The notes under the pieces were generated by a model. The model saw only the letters and a list, made by a program, of their open reading frames with translations. It did not search any database and was not told where the DNA came from. The position numbers and the translations under genes are program-made. Positions 18,844-28,368 of a stretch of DNA of 64,000 nt are shown here, one piece after another (positions within the stretch are counted from its first letter, which is position 1; the number at the start of each line of letters is the position of its first letter). This DNA comes from Paracoccus liaowanqingii (GTDB lineage: Bacteria > Pseudomonadota > Alphaproteobacteria > Rhodobacterales > Rhodobacteraceae): NCBI RefSeq assembly GCF_004683865.2, contig NZ_CP038439.1, positions 1,032,501 to 1,096,500 of the forward strand, given 5' to 3'.

Positions 18844-19032
18844 TCAGACGACGGGCTGCGGGGGAAAGCCCGCCTCGCGCAGCACCGCCACGGCCTGTTC
18901 GGGCGACAGCCCCTCGATCGTGACGCGCCTTTGCGGCAAATCCACTTGCGCCCGGCCTCCGGCCCCGGCAATGGCGGTTTCGATGGCGGCCTTGCAATGG
19001 CCGCAGCTCATGTCGGGTACGGAATAGATCAT
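18844..19032 (-). CDS. Heavy-metal-associated (CopZ-like) metallochaperone
   Basis: 62 residues forming one HMA domain: metal motif MSCGHC near the N-terminus (Met-x-Cys-x-x-Cys), the central strand VDLPQRRVTIEG and a final GFPPQPV. This fits a cytosolic copper chaperone handing Cu(I) to a P-type ATPase. No such ATPase or Cue-type regulator is in the window. A clear GGAGG lies seven bases before the ATG. Transcribed on its own, divergent from the EamA transporter gene. Confidence 0.85.
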   Translation of the reverse strand: MIYSVPDMSCGHCKAAIETAIAGAGGRAQVDLPQRRVTIEGLSPEQAVAVLREAGFPPQPVV

Positions 19033-19184
19033 CGGGCCTCCACGGATCTCCGGGGGCGATCATGCGGCGCCCGGCGCGCCGTGGCAAGCGGTGCGGAAAC
19101 ACCCGGCAGGGGCCAGGAAGGCAGGGCGGCGATGAGGGACCAGCAGACCACGGACCGGACCGATTGCCGCGCGGGGCCGCGCCC

Positions 19185-20108
19185 ATGATCGGCGCGGGCC
19201 TGACCGACAACGGGCGCGCGGCGCTGTTCATGATCGCCTCCATGGCCATGTTCGCCATCGAGGACGCCTTTCTCAAGATCCTGACCCGGACCATGCCGAT
19301 CTGGCAACTGCTGGCGATCGTCGGCGCCATCTCGGCCCTGATCTTCGGGCTGCGCCTGCGGCTGCGCGGGCAGCGGCTGTGGACGCGGGCGCTGGGCCAT
19401 CCGATGGTCCTCATGCGCAATCTGGGCGAGATCGTGGGCGCGCTGAGCTTTCTGACCGCGCTGGCGACGGGCGATCTGTCCACGACCTCGGCCATCCTGC
19501 AGGTGCTGCCGCTGACGCTGGTGCTGGGGGCGGCGCTGTTTCTGGGCGAGGCGGTGGGTTGGCGCCGCTGGGCCTCGGTCGTCGTGGGCTTTGCGGGCGT
19601 GCTGCTGATCCTGCGCCCGGGCACGGCGGCCTTCGATCCGGCGATGCTCTGGGCCTGCCTGGGGGTGGCGGGGCTGACGCTGCGCGACCTGGCGACGCGG
19701 CGCATTCCGGCGGGCGTGGCCTCGGACCAGCTCTCGGGCTCGGCCTATGCAGCGATCCTGGTGGCGGGGCTGCTGCTGGGGCTGGCGACGGGGACGGGGC
19801 CGGTGATGCCCGATCCGGCGCAGGTGGGCCTGCTGGCGGGGACGGTGGTCTTCGGCGTGCTGGGCTATGCCACGCTGGTCGCCGCCTCGCGCCTGGGCGA
19901 GGCCTCCGTCGTGGCGCCCTTCCGCTATGCCCGGCTGGGCTTTGCGCTGCTGGTCGCGGCGGTGGTCTTCGGCGAGCGGCCCGACCTGCCCATGCTGGCC
20001 GGATCGGGGCTGATCGCGCTGGCGGGCGGCTATGCGATGTGGCGCGAGGCCCGCAAGCCGCGCCGCCCCGCCCCCGTCGACGGGCTGATCCGCCCCGGCC
20101 CCAGCTGA
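19185..20108 (+). CDS. EamA/DMT-superfamily transporter
   Basis: 307 residues, ten predicted membrane segments in two EamA repeats (the first containing FMIASMAMFAIEDAFLK, the second near SGSAYAAILVAGLLLGLATG). DMT exporters move small metabolites such as amino acids or nucleotides across the inner membrane; the substrate is not predictable. I start at MIGAGLTDNG; no good Shine-Dalgarno is visible and the frame is open upstream to 19062, so the start is uncertain. A GC-rich hairpin lies downstream. Confidence 0.82.
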   Translation: MIGAGLTDNGRAALFMIASMAMFAIEDAFLKILTRTMPIWQLLAIVGAISALIFGLRLRLRGQRLWTRALGHPMVLMRNLGEIVGALSFLTALATGDLSTTSAILQVLPLTLVLGAALFLGEAVGWRRWASVVVGFAGVLLILRPGTAAFDPAMLWACLGVAGLTLRDLATRRIPAGVASDQLSGSAYAAILVAGLLLGLATGTGPVMPDPAQVGLLAGTVVFGVLGYATLVAASRLGEASVVAPFRYARLGFALLVAAVVFGERPDLPMLAGSGLIALAGGYAMWREARKPRRPAPVDGLIRPGPS

Positions 20109-20148
20109 TCCCCGCAGATGCCCGCGCCTGCGGCTGCGGGCGGGGGCA

Positions 20149-20184
20149 GGCCGGCCACGGCCCCCTCGAGGGGCCTTGCCGGCC
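20149..20184 (+). repeat. Long GC hairpin after the EamA gene
   Basis: Near-perfect inverted repeat: GGCCGGCCACGGCCCC (20149-20164) against GGGGCCTTGCCGGCC (20170-20184) around TCGA. No T run. It could act as a 3' stem-loop or transcription roadblock. Confidence 0.4.
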
Positions 20185-20344
20185 GCGCGCCCCTGCGGGG
20201 CCCGCCCCGGCCCCTGACCGGCCGCCTCACGGGCGACGCGGCGGCACGGGAACCTCGGGACGGCGGCGATCATTGTCGGGGTGACAGACGGCACGCCACC
20301 CGGGCGCGCGCGTCAGGTTCCGCATGACGACAAGGAGGCATCCC

Positions 20345-21040
20345 ATGCCCAAGGCCCTGATCATCCTCACCTCGCACGACCGCTTGGGCGACACCGGCAC
20401 GCCCACCGGCTTCTACTGGGAGGAGCTGGCCGCCCCCTACTGGATCCTGTCCGATGCCGGCTGGCAGGTCGAGCTGGCCAGCGTCCTGGGCGGCAACCCG
20501 CCCGCCGATCCCTCCTCGGCCACCGACGAGACGATGACCGACGAGGTCCGCCGCTTCATGGCCGACGACGCCGCGATGAACCGCCTGGCCCATACCGAGA
20601 AGCTGGACGAGATCGACGTGTCGGGCTGCGACATCGTCTATCTGCCCGGCGGCCACGGCACCATGTGGGACCTGCCCGGGTCGCAGGCCCTGGGCCAGCT
20701 GCTGGCCTCGGCCTGGGACAAGGGCGCGGTCATCGGCGCGGTCTGCCACGGCCCGGCGGGGCTGCTGTCGGCACGCCTGCCCTCGGGCAAGCCGCTGGTC
20801 GACGGGCGCCGCGTCGCGGGCTTCACCAACAGCGAGGAGGAGGCCGCGGGCCTCACGGGCACCGTGCCCTTCCTGCTGGAGGACCAGCTGAAGGCGCAGG
20901 GCGCGCGCCACGAGAAGGGCCCCGACTGGCAGCCCTTCGCCTTGGCCGACGGGCGGCTGGTGACGGGCCAGAACCCGGCCTCCTCGGCGCAGGTCGCCCA
21001 GCTGATGCTGCAGGCCGCGGGCCAGCCCGCCATCCGCTGA
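20345..21040 (+). CDS. DJ-1/PfpI-family protein (Hsp31/glyoxalase III-like)
   Basis: 231 residues. The nucleophile elbow is Cys134-His135 in GAVCHGPAGLL, preceded by the YLPGGHGTMWDL loop; the N-terminal part begins MPKALIILTSHDRLGDTGTPTGFYWEE, the start typical of the Hsp31-like branch that includes glutathione-independent glyoxalases and chaperones. Methylglyoxal or protein-deglycase activity is possible but inferred. The AAGGAGG at 20332-20338 fixes the start at 20345 rather than the ATG at 20324. Confidence 0.85.
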   Translation: MPKALIILTSHDRLGDTGTPTGFYWEELAAPYWILSDAGWQVELASVLGGNPPADPSSATDETMTDEVRRFMADDAAMNRLAHTEKLDEIDVSGCDIVYLPGGHGTMWDLPGSQALGQLLASAWDKGAVIGAVCHGPAGLLSARLPSGKPLVDGRRVAGFTNSEEEAAGLTGTVPFLLEDQLKAQGARHEKGPDWQPFALADGRLVTGQNPASSAQVAQLMLQAAGQPAIR

Positions 21041-21118
21041 CCCGACCGGCTGCGGCCAATCGCTCGGGCGCCGCGAAACCCTCTTTTCGTGGCGCCCGCA
21101 CCCCTGTATAGCCCGGCC

Positions 21119-22918
<1,800 letters not shown>

Positions 22919-22936
22919 TCGGGCCCCGGACAAGGG

Positions 22937-22955
22937 TCGCGCCGGTCAGGCGCGA
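22937..22955 (+). terminator. Stem-loop after lepA
   Basis: TCGCGCC-N5-GGCGCGA, a perfect 7-base-pair stem 18 bases beyond the lepA stop, without a T run. Weak terminator candidate in the gap before the opposing gene. Confidence 0.35.
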
Positions 22956-23002
22956 TCCTCTGCCCGGCCCCTGACGACAGGCCTCGCCCGTCGCGCGTGA
23001 TC

Positions 23003-23386
23003 TCAGTCCCGCCACAGCGGCACGATCACCCGGCAATGACCCGACACCGCCGCCCCGACCGAGATCGCGCCGTCCTGCGGCCCCGCGCCGAACTGCGATA
23101 GCCCGGCGCCCTCGGCCCGCTCGGCCGGGTCCAGCGTGAACAGGATCCCCGCCCCGGCCTCGCGCGGCTTCGGGCTGGCGCGCCAGAGCCGCGTGCCGAC
23201 CGGCTGGTTCAGCACACGCTGCGCATAATCGCCCGCCGCGCACCAGTAATCCGTATCCGCCCGGCCCGAGCGGAAGGCGACCGCGATCCCGGTGGCGCCG
23301 ACCTGCGCGACCTCCATCCCGTTTCGCGCCGTGAACGCCGCCGCAGGCAGCGGCAGCATCAGCAAGACGATCAGCCATCCGCGCAT
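23003..23386 (-). CDS. Hypothetical secreted protein
   Basis: 127 residues with a signal peptide (MRGWLIVLLMLPLPAAAFTA) and a mature domain of about 107 residues containing two cysteines (YWCAAGDYAQRVL and SGHCRVIVPLW) that could pair. The pattern FRSGRADTDYWCAAGDYA looks conserved rather than random, but I do not recognise a named family. A very strong GGAGGAGG lies seven bases before the ATG, supporting both start and expression. Last gene of a long minus-strand run, convergent with lepA. Confidence 0.7.
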   Translation of the reverse strand: MRGWLIVLLMLPLPAAAFTARNGMEVAQVGATGIAVAFRSGRADTDYWCAAGDYAQRVLNQPVGTRLWRASPKPREAGAGILFTLDPAERAEGAGLSQFGAGPQDGAISVGAAVSGHCRVIVPLWRD

Positions 23387-23586
23387 CCCGACCTCCTCCG
23401 GTCTTCCCGGCCCAAAGCAGGGGCCACGCCCGATGATCCCACCCCGGGGCACGGGATGCAATTGCGACAATCCGTCAGGGCGCTTGAGCCTTGACGGGTC
23501 CTGAACGCACCGCCCGCAAGCGGTGTCCATCCTGTGCCGCCCCTGTGCCGCGGCGGTGCATCCCGGGTGCGGCCCCATCGCGGGAC

Positions 23587-23623
23587 AAGAAAAAGCCCCC
23601 CGGCAGCACGCTGCGGAGGGCCT
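23587..23623 (-). terminator. Terminator of the entericidin-like gene
   Basis: On the minus strand a 12-base-pair imperfect stem (23610-23621 with 23595-23607) is followed by a run of T (A5 at 23590-23594 on the plus strand), about 25 bases after the small lipoprotein gene. Confidence 0.75.
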
Positions 23624-23646
23624 TGTCGTCGTCGGTCAGGACGGGA

Positions 23647-23793
23647 TCACATCCCGGCCTGAACCTCGGCGCTCTCTTGCTGCACGACCGCGCCGGCGGT
23701 CGAGATGTCGCGTCCGGCACCCTGCACGGTCTCGCAGGCAGCCAGCGTCATCATGGCCAGAACGGCGCTCAGGCCCAGGATCTTCTTCTGCAC
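23647..23793 (-). CDS. Entericidin A/B-like small lipoprotein
   Basis: 48 residues starting at GTG 23793 (VQKKILGLSAVLAMM). A lipobox LAAC places the lipidated cysteine at 20, followed by ETVQGAGRDISTAG, the conserved core of the entericidin family of tiny outer-membrane lipoproteins, described in E. coli as a toxin/antidote-type pair but widespread as single genes. AAGGAGA lies seven bases before the GTG, and a terminator follows, so this short gene has all expected signals. It is easily missed because of its size and GTG start. Confidence 0.8.
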   Translation of the reverse strand: MQKKILGLSAVLAMMTLAACETVQGAGRDISTAGAVVQQESAEVQAGM

Positions 23794-23858
23794 GGCACAC
23801 TCTCCTTGTGGATAACCATCTGACCTTGCAACGCAATCCTTGAAGCATCGGTTCCCGG

Positions 23859-24242
23859 CTAAAACGCGACGCCCGCATATAGGCAGATATTCGCATAGGG
23901 CGTGAACTCTCCCGTCCGCACGACCGCCCGCGCCTCGGCCATCGCGGCCTTCAGCGCGTCATGCGGCATCGGCGAGACCGCCCCGATCTGCCGCGCCCGG
24001 AACCGCGCCGCCAGATCCGCCCCGGCCTCCTGCGCCAGGGCCGAGCGTTCCACGACCATCTCGGCCAGCACCGCGTCCAGAACATCGAAAACCCCGGGAA
24101 TCCCGCGGGTTACGGCCAGATCGACGACCCGCACCCCGCGCGGCACCGGCAATCCGGCATCCCCGATGACCAGCAGATCGCCATGCCCCATCGCGGCCAC
24201 CAGCCCCGACAGTTCGGCATGCAACAGTACCGTGCGTTTCAT
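23859..24242 (-). CDS. rbsD: D-ribose pyranase (RbsD/FucU family)
   Basis: 127 residues. RbsD interconverts pyranose and furanose forms of D-ribose so that ribokinase can act. Family features: MKRTVLLHAELSGLVAAMGHGD with catalytic His20, VIGDAGLPVPRGV with Asp28, and the C-terminal TPYANICLYAGV. No ribose transporter or ribokinase gene is nearby; it follows the M19 dipeptidase gene by 10 bases, so it is probably co-transcribed with it. A FucU-like specificity cannot be excluded. Confidence 0.85.
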   Translation of the reverse strand: MKRTVLLHAELSGLVAAMGHGDLLVIGDAGLPVPRGVRVVDLAVTRGIPGVFDVLDAVLAEMVVERSALAQEAGADLAARFRARQIGAVSPMPHDALKAAMAEARAVVRTGEFTPYANICLYAGVAF

Positions 24243-24252
24243 TCGTGTCTCC

Positions 24253-25473
24253 TCAATCCTCGGGAAGCATCTCGGCCAGATAGCGCATCATGTTGCCGCC
24301 CATGACCTTGACGATCTGCGCCTCGTCCAGGCCCTGATCCAGCAGCGCCTGCGTCAGCGCCGGCAGATGCGCCGCATCGAAGGGCACATCCACCGACCCG
24401 TCCCAGTCCGAGCCGAGCGAGACGTGATCCTCGCCCGCGACCCCGATCGCCGCGACGATCGCGCCGGCCACATCGGCGGGCGTGGTGCCGCAGACGACAT
24501 CCGACCAGAAGCCGATGCCGATGATGCCCCCGGCCCCGGCGATGCGCGCGACCAGATCGTCGGGCAGGTTGCGCGGGCTGGGGCAGTGGCTGGCGATGCC
24601 GGTATGGGACAGCACGGGCCGCGTGCCGGGCAGGGCCAGCACGTCCTCGACCATCCGCGGGGCGGCATGGGTGACGTCGACGATCATCCCCCGCGCGACC
24701 ATGCCCTGCACCACCTCGCGCCCGAAATCCGACAGCCCGTCGCCGCTGCCGCCCTCGCCATGCAGGCTGCCGCCCAGCTCGTTGTCGAAGAAATGCGTCA
24801 GCCCCATCAAGCGGAAGCCCGCATCGTGCAGAACATCCAGATTGGCCAGATCGCCCTCCAGCGGATGCCCGCCCTCGGATCCCAGGATCCCGCCCAGCAC
24901 CCGCTCTCCGGCCGCGCGGCGCTCCAGCAGCGCCTGCAGATCGCCCCGCGTGCGGATCACCGTCAGCCGGTCGGGCGCCCGGTCGGCGGCGCGCTGCAAT
25001 GCCGCCGCCTGCACCAACGCCCGTTCGCGCAGGGAGAACCACGCCCGCGGCGGTCGCAACTGCCCTATGAACAGGGGCGTGATGTTGTCGCCCCCCGCGG
25101 CGCTGTTCCGATCATAGTTCTGGCCGCGCGGGCTTTTCGTCACCGTGGTGAAGACCTGCACGGCCATGTTCCCCTCCAGCAGGCGGGGAATGTCGGTATG
25201 GCCGCGGTCGACGCGGTGCAGCAGGTCGCGGTCCCAGAGCAGCGCGTCCGAATGCCAGTCCCCGATGACCAGCCGCTCGTGCAGCGCCTGTGCCTCGGGG
25301 CCCACCGGCCAGCCTTCGGCGGGCATGGTGACCGGGTTCATCCCCCGCTCCACGTAAGCCGGGGCAAGGACCAGAAACCCCGCCAGCGTCACCACCCCCA
25401 CCGCTGCCAGACCAAGCACAATCCGCCGCACCACATTCCTCCGCGCAAAAAAGCCCCCCTCGGCCCCCTGCAT
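24253..25473 (-). CDS. Membrane-anchored M19 dipeptidase
   Basis: 406 residues with an N-terminal membrane anchor (about 17-37, IVLGLAAVGVVTLAGFLVLAP) that exports the catalytic domain to the periplasmic side. Zinc-site motifs: IGDWHSDALLW, LGSEGGH, VLSHTGIASH followed by PSPRN, and SLGSDWDGS. It probably hydrolyses dipeptides, perhaps D-amino-acid dipeptides from cell wall. The GAGGA that acts as its Shine-Dalgarno lies within repeat copy 2. Followed closely by rbsD. Confidence 0.85.
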   Translation of the reverse strand: MQGAEGGFFARRNVVRRIVLGLAAVGVVTLAGFLVLAPAYVERGMNPVTMPAEGWPVGPEAQALHERLVIGDWHSDALLWDRDLLHRVDRGHTDIPRLLEGNMAVQVFTTVTKSPRGQNYDRNSAAGGDNITPLFIGQLRPPRAWFSLRERALVQAAALQRAADRAPDRLTVIRTRGDLQALLERRAAGERVLGGILGSEGGHPLEGDLANLDVLHDAGFRLMGLTHFFDNELGGSLHGEGGSGDGLSDFGREVVQGMVARGMIVDVTHAAPRMVEDVLALPGTRPVLSHTGIASHCPSPRNLPDDLVARIAGAGGIIGIGFWSDVVCGTTPADVAGAIVAAIGVAGEDHVSLGSDWDGSVDVPFDAAHLPALTQALLDQGLDEAQIVKVMGGNMMRYLAEMLPED

Positions 25474-25478
25474 TGGTC

Positions 25479-25515
25479 CTCAAATATCCGCGGGGTGCGG
25501 GGGCGGCAGCCCCCG
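25479..25515 (-). repeat. Intergenic hairpin-ATATTT repeat, copy 2
   Basis: Variant copy read on the minus strand: CGGGGGCTGCCGCCCCCG hairpin, then CACCCCGCGGATATTTGAGG. The final GAGGACC lies just before the M19 dipeptidase ATG, so the repeat seems to supply that gene's ribosome-binding site. Confidence 0.6.
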
Positions 25516-25538
25516 TGGGCCACCCCCCGGACCGAGGA

Positions 25539-27359
25539 TCACGCCTCCAGCGCCTCCAGCTCGTCGATGAATCCCTCGATCATCGACAGGCCCTTGTCCC
25601 AGAAGGCCGGGTCCGAGGCGTCCAGCCCGAAGGGCGCCAGCAGCGTGCTGTGATGCTGCGATCCGCCGGCCTTCAGCAAGGCGAAGTATTTCTGCTCGAA
25701 ATCGGGCAGCCCGTCCTCGTAGGCGGCATAGAGCGCGTTCACCAGCCCGTCGCCGAAGGCATAGGCATAGACGTAGAAGGGCGAATGCACGAAATGCGGC
25801 ACATAGGTCCAGAAGGTCTCGTATCCCGGCATGTACTCGAAGACCGGGCCGAGGCTTTCGTGCTGGACGGCCATCCACAGCGCGTTGATGTCGTCGGGGG
25901 TCAGCTCTCCCTCGGCGCGGGCCGCGTGCAGGCGGCATTCGAAATCGTAGAAGGCGATCTGGCGCACGACCGTGTTGATCATGTCCTCGACCTTGCCGGC
26001 CAGCAGGGCCTTCTTCTGCGCCGGATCGGTCGTTTTCGCCAGCAGCGCGCGGAAGGTCAGCATCTCGCCGAAGACCGAAGCCGTCTCGGCCAGGGTGAGG
26101 GGGGTCGAGGCCAGCAGTTCCCCCTGCTGCGCGGCCAGCCGCTGGTGGACGCCGTGGCCCAGCTCATGCGCCAGGGTCATCACGTCACGTGGTTTGCCCA
26201 AATAGTTCAGCAGGATATAGGGATGCGCGGTGGTCACGGTCGGATGGGCGAAGGCGCCCGGGGCCTTGCCCGGCTTGACGGCGGCGTCGATCCAGCCGCG
26301 ATCGAAGAAGGGACGGGCCAGCTCGGCCAGCTCCGGAGAGAAGCCCGCATAGGCGTCCAGCACCGTGGCGCGCGCCTCGGGCCAGTCGATGCTGCGGGGC
26401 GTCTCGGTGGGCAGGGGCGCGTTGCGGTCCCAGACCTGCAGCTTGTCCAGCCCCAGCCATCTGGCCTTGAGCGCATAGTAGCGGTGCGACAGGCGCGGAT
26501 AGGCCTTGGTCACGGCATCGCGCAGCGCCTCGACCACCTCGGGCTCGACATGGTTGGACAGGTGGCGCCCATGCTGGGGGCTGGGCATCTTGCGCCACTT
26601 GTCCTCGATGGCCTTCTCCTTGGCGAGCGTGTTGTGGACGCGCGCGAAGAGGCCGACATTGGCGGTGAAGACCTTGGCCAGCGCCCGGGCGCCCGCCTCG
26701 CGGCGCGCGCGGTCGTGGTCGGTCAGAAGGTTCAGCGTCGCCTCCAGCCCCAGGGTCTCGCCGTCCACCTCGAAGGTCAGCCCGGCCATCGTCTCGTCGA
26801 AGAGCCGGTTCCAGGCGGCGGCGCCCACGACCGAGGCGTCGTGCAGGAACTGTTCCAGCTCGTCGGAGAGCTGGTGGGGGCGCATCGCGCGCATCCGGTC
26901 GAAGACCGGCTTGTAGCGGGCGGGACCGTCGGAGGCGGTGAAGACCGAACTGTAGGTTTCATCGGGGATGCGGTTGAATTCCAGCCCGAAGAAGACCAGC
27001 GGCGTGGTCAGGTCGGTGATCTTCGCCTGCAGGTCGCCCATCTGCTTGGCGCGCGTGGGATCGGTGGTGTTCTGGTAATAGCGCAGGCCCGCATAGGACA
27101 TGATGCGCCCGGCCAGGATGTCGATCTGCTGGTAGGTCTCGATGCAGGCCAGCATCGCCTCGGGCGTGAGGTCCGCCAGCTTGCCCTGATACGCGGCGGC
27201 GAAGGACTGGACCATGGCGCCGAGCCGGTCGATATCGGCGGCAAGTTCCGGGCTGTCGGGCGCGGGATAGAGATCGGTCAGGTCCCATTCGGGGAGGGCG
27301 CCGAAATCGCCCTGCGCCAAATTGGCCTCTGCGGCGTCGAATACCATCTGGGTCGGCAT
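25539..27359 (-). CDS. pepF: Oligoendopeptidase F (M3 family)
   Basis: Cytosolic zinc metallopeptidase that cleaves short peptides. 606 residues, full length. The zinc motif is HELGHGVH with the downstream third ligand in TASVFGEM. The C-terminal substrate-binding block HSPFYVYAYAFGDGLVNALY is typical of the PepF subgroup. The start MPTQMVFDAAEANLAQ has AAAGGA ahead; the frame is open upstream without homology. The gene lies in a minus-strand run between the M19 dipeptidase and the ABM-GNAT fusion, with intergenic repeat copies on either side. Confidence 0.93.
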   Translation of the reverse strand: MPTQMVFDAAEANLAQGDFGALPEWDLTDLYPAPDSPELAADIDRLGAMVQSFAAAYQGKLADLTPEAMLACIETYQQIDILAGRIMSYAGLRYYQNTTDPTRAKQMGDLQAKITDLTTPLVFFGLEFNRIPDETYSSVFTASDGPARYKPVFDRMRAMRPHQLSDELEQFLHDASVVGAAAWNRLFDETMAGLTFEVDGETLGLEATLNLLTDHDRARREAGARALAKVFTANVGLFARVHNTLAKEKAIEDKWRKMPSPQHGRHLSNHVEPEVVEALRDAVTKAYPRLSHRYYALKARWLGLDKLQVWDRNAPLPTETPRSIDWPEARATVLDAYAGFSPELAELARPFFDRGWIDAAVKPGKAPGAFAHPTVTTAHPYILLNYLGKPRDVMTLAHELGHGVHQRLAAQQGELLASTPLTLAETASVFGEMLTFRALLAKTTDPAQKKALLAGKVEDMINTVVRQIAFYDFECRLHAARAEGELTPDDINALWMAVQHESLGPVFEYMPGYETFWTYVPHFVHSPFYVYAYAFGDGLVNALYAAYEDGLPDFEQKYFALLKAGGSQHHSTLLAPFGLDASDPAFWDKGLSMIEGFIDELEALEA

Positions 27360-27440
27360 GATCGGTCCTTTCTGTCGGTTGGTCCCGATGTGGAGGCTGG
27401 GGCGGCCGGGTGCAAGCCTGTGCGGGGTGGCGGGGCCGGT

Positions 27441-27500
27441 GGGGGGCGCTGCCCCCCTCGCGTTCCGCGATCCCCCCGGGATATTTTCGCCAAGATGAAA
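27441..27500 (+). repeat. Intergenic hairpin-ATATTTTC repeat, copy 3
   Basis: GGGGGGC-GCT-GCCCCCC hairpin, a second short IR (TCGCG-TTC-CGCGA), then CCCCCCGGGATATTTTCGCC and AAGATGAAA. It abuts the stop codon of the ABM-GNAT gene and, unlike copies 4 and 5, is oriented against the flanking genes. Confidence 0.75.
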
Positions 27501-27501
27501 G

Positions 27502-28302
27502 TCAGGGCGCGTGGAAGGCCGGGGCGTGGGTGATCCGCGAGCCGGGGGGCAGCGCGCCATGGATCTGCAGGGCGGGGCCGGACCAAGGGGAGGCGAGATC
27601 GGCGGGGACGAAGCCGCAGCCGGCGTAGAGTTCGGGATCGCCCAAGGTGACGACCGGGCGGTCGCCGGCGGCAGCGAGAGCGGCGGCGGTCAGGGCCCGG
27701 CCCAGGCCGCGGCGCTGCAGGGCGGGGTGGACGGCGAGCGGCGCCAGGGCGAGGGCGGGCCGCTCGGCCTGCAGGGGCGAGAGGGCGACATGGGCGATGG
27801 GCACGCCTTCGGCATGGGCCAGCAGCGAGACGGCCAGATCGCCCTCGGCCCGCAGGCGGCGCAGCAGTCGCGCCTCGTCGGGGCGGCCGAATGCGATGGT
27901 CAGCAGGCGGTCCAGCGCCTTGTGGTCGCCGGGGGCCTCGGGGCGGATCAGGGGCCGCACCTCGTGGCGGTGGAAATCGCGGGTGAGGGCGCGGCTGGCT
28001 TGGCCCCAGGGGCTGGCCGTGGTGCGGGTCTGGTGGGTGGCGAAGGCCGCATCATCGGCGAAGAGCTCGGTCAGGGTCCAGACCATCGGATCCTCGGACT
28101 GCTCGACATCGAAGCGCAGGCAGCCGGGCTCGGCGCGGCTGAGGGCGCGGTGGTCGGGCAGCAGGTCCAGCGCCGTCAGCATCTGTGACATGTCGGTGCA
28201 GATAAGGCGCCCGTGCAGCGCCACCAGGGGCCGGGCCAGCGGGACCGGGCGGCCCGAGACATCTGCCTGGGCAGGGTGGTGGTGGCCGCAGGCGCAACTC
28301 AT
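27502..28302 (-). CDS. ABM-GNAT fusion acetyltransferase
   Basis: 266 residues. Residues 1-10 (MSCACGHHHP) form a Cys/His-rich head that could bind metal. About 28-115 look like an ABM-type dimeric barrel (RLICTDMSQMLTALDLLP, then AEPGCLRFDVEQSEDP). About 116-250 are a GNAT domain with the acetyl-CoA loop QRRGLGRA (196-203) and the C-terminal GDPELYAGCGF strand-turn. The combination suggests a small-molecule N-acetyltransferase with an attached sensing or oxygenase-like domain; neither substrate is known. GGAAGGA before 28302 fixes the start; the upstream open frame is not homologous. Confidence 0.7.
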   Translation of the reverse strand: MSCACGHHHPAQADVSGRPVPLARPLVALHGRLICTDMSQMLTALDLLPDHRALSRAEPGCLRFDVEQSEDPMVWTLTELFADDAAFATHQTRTTASPWGQASRALTRDFHRHEVRPLIRPEAPGDHKALDRLLTIAFGRPDEARLLRRLRAEGDLAVSLLAHAEGVPIAHVALSPLQAERPALALAPLAVHPALQRRGLGRALTAAALAAAGDRPVVTLGDPELYAGCGFVPADLASPWSGPALQIHGALPPGSRITHAPAFHAP

Positions 28303-28368
28303 CGGGGGTCCTTCCGGTCGGGTCGCCCGCAGCATCGGCGGCGCGGCGCGGGACGTCAAGCGCTCGGC

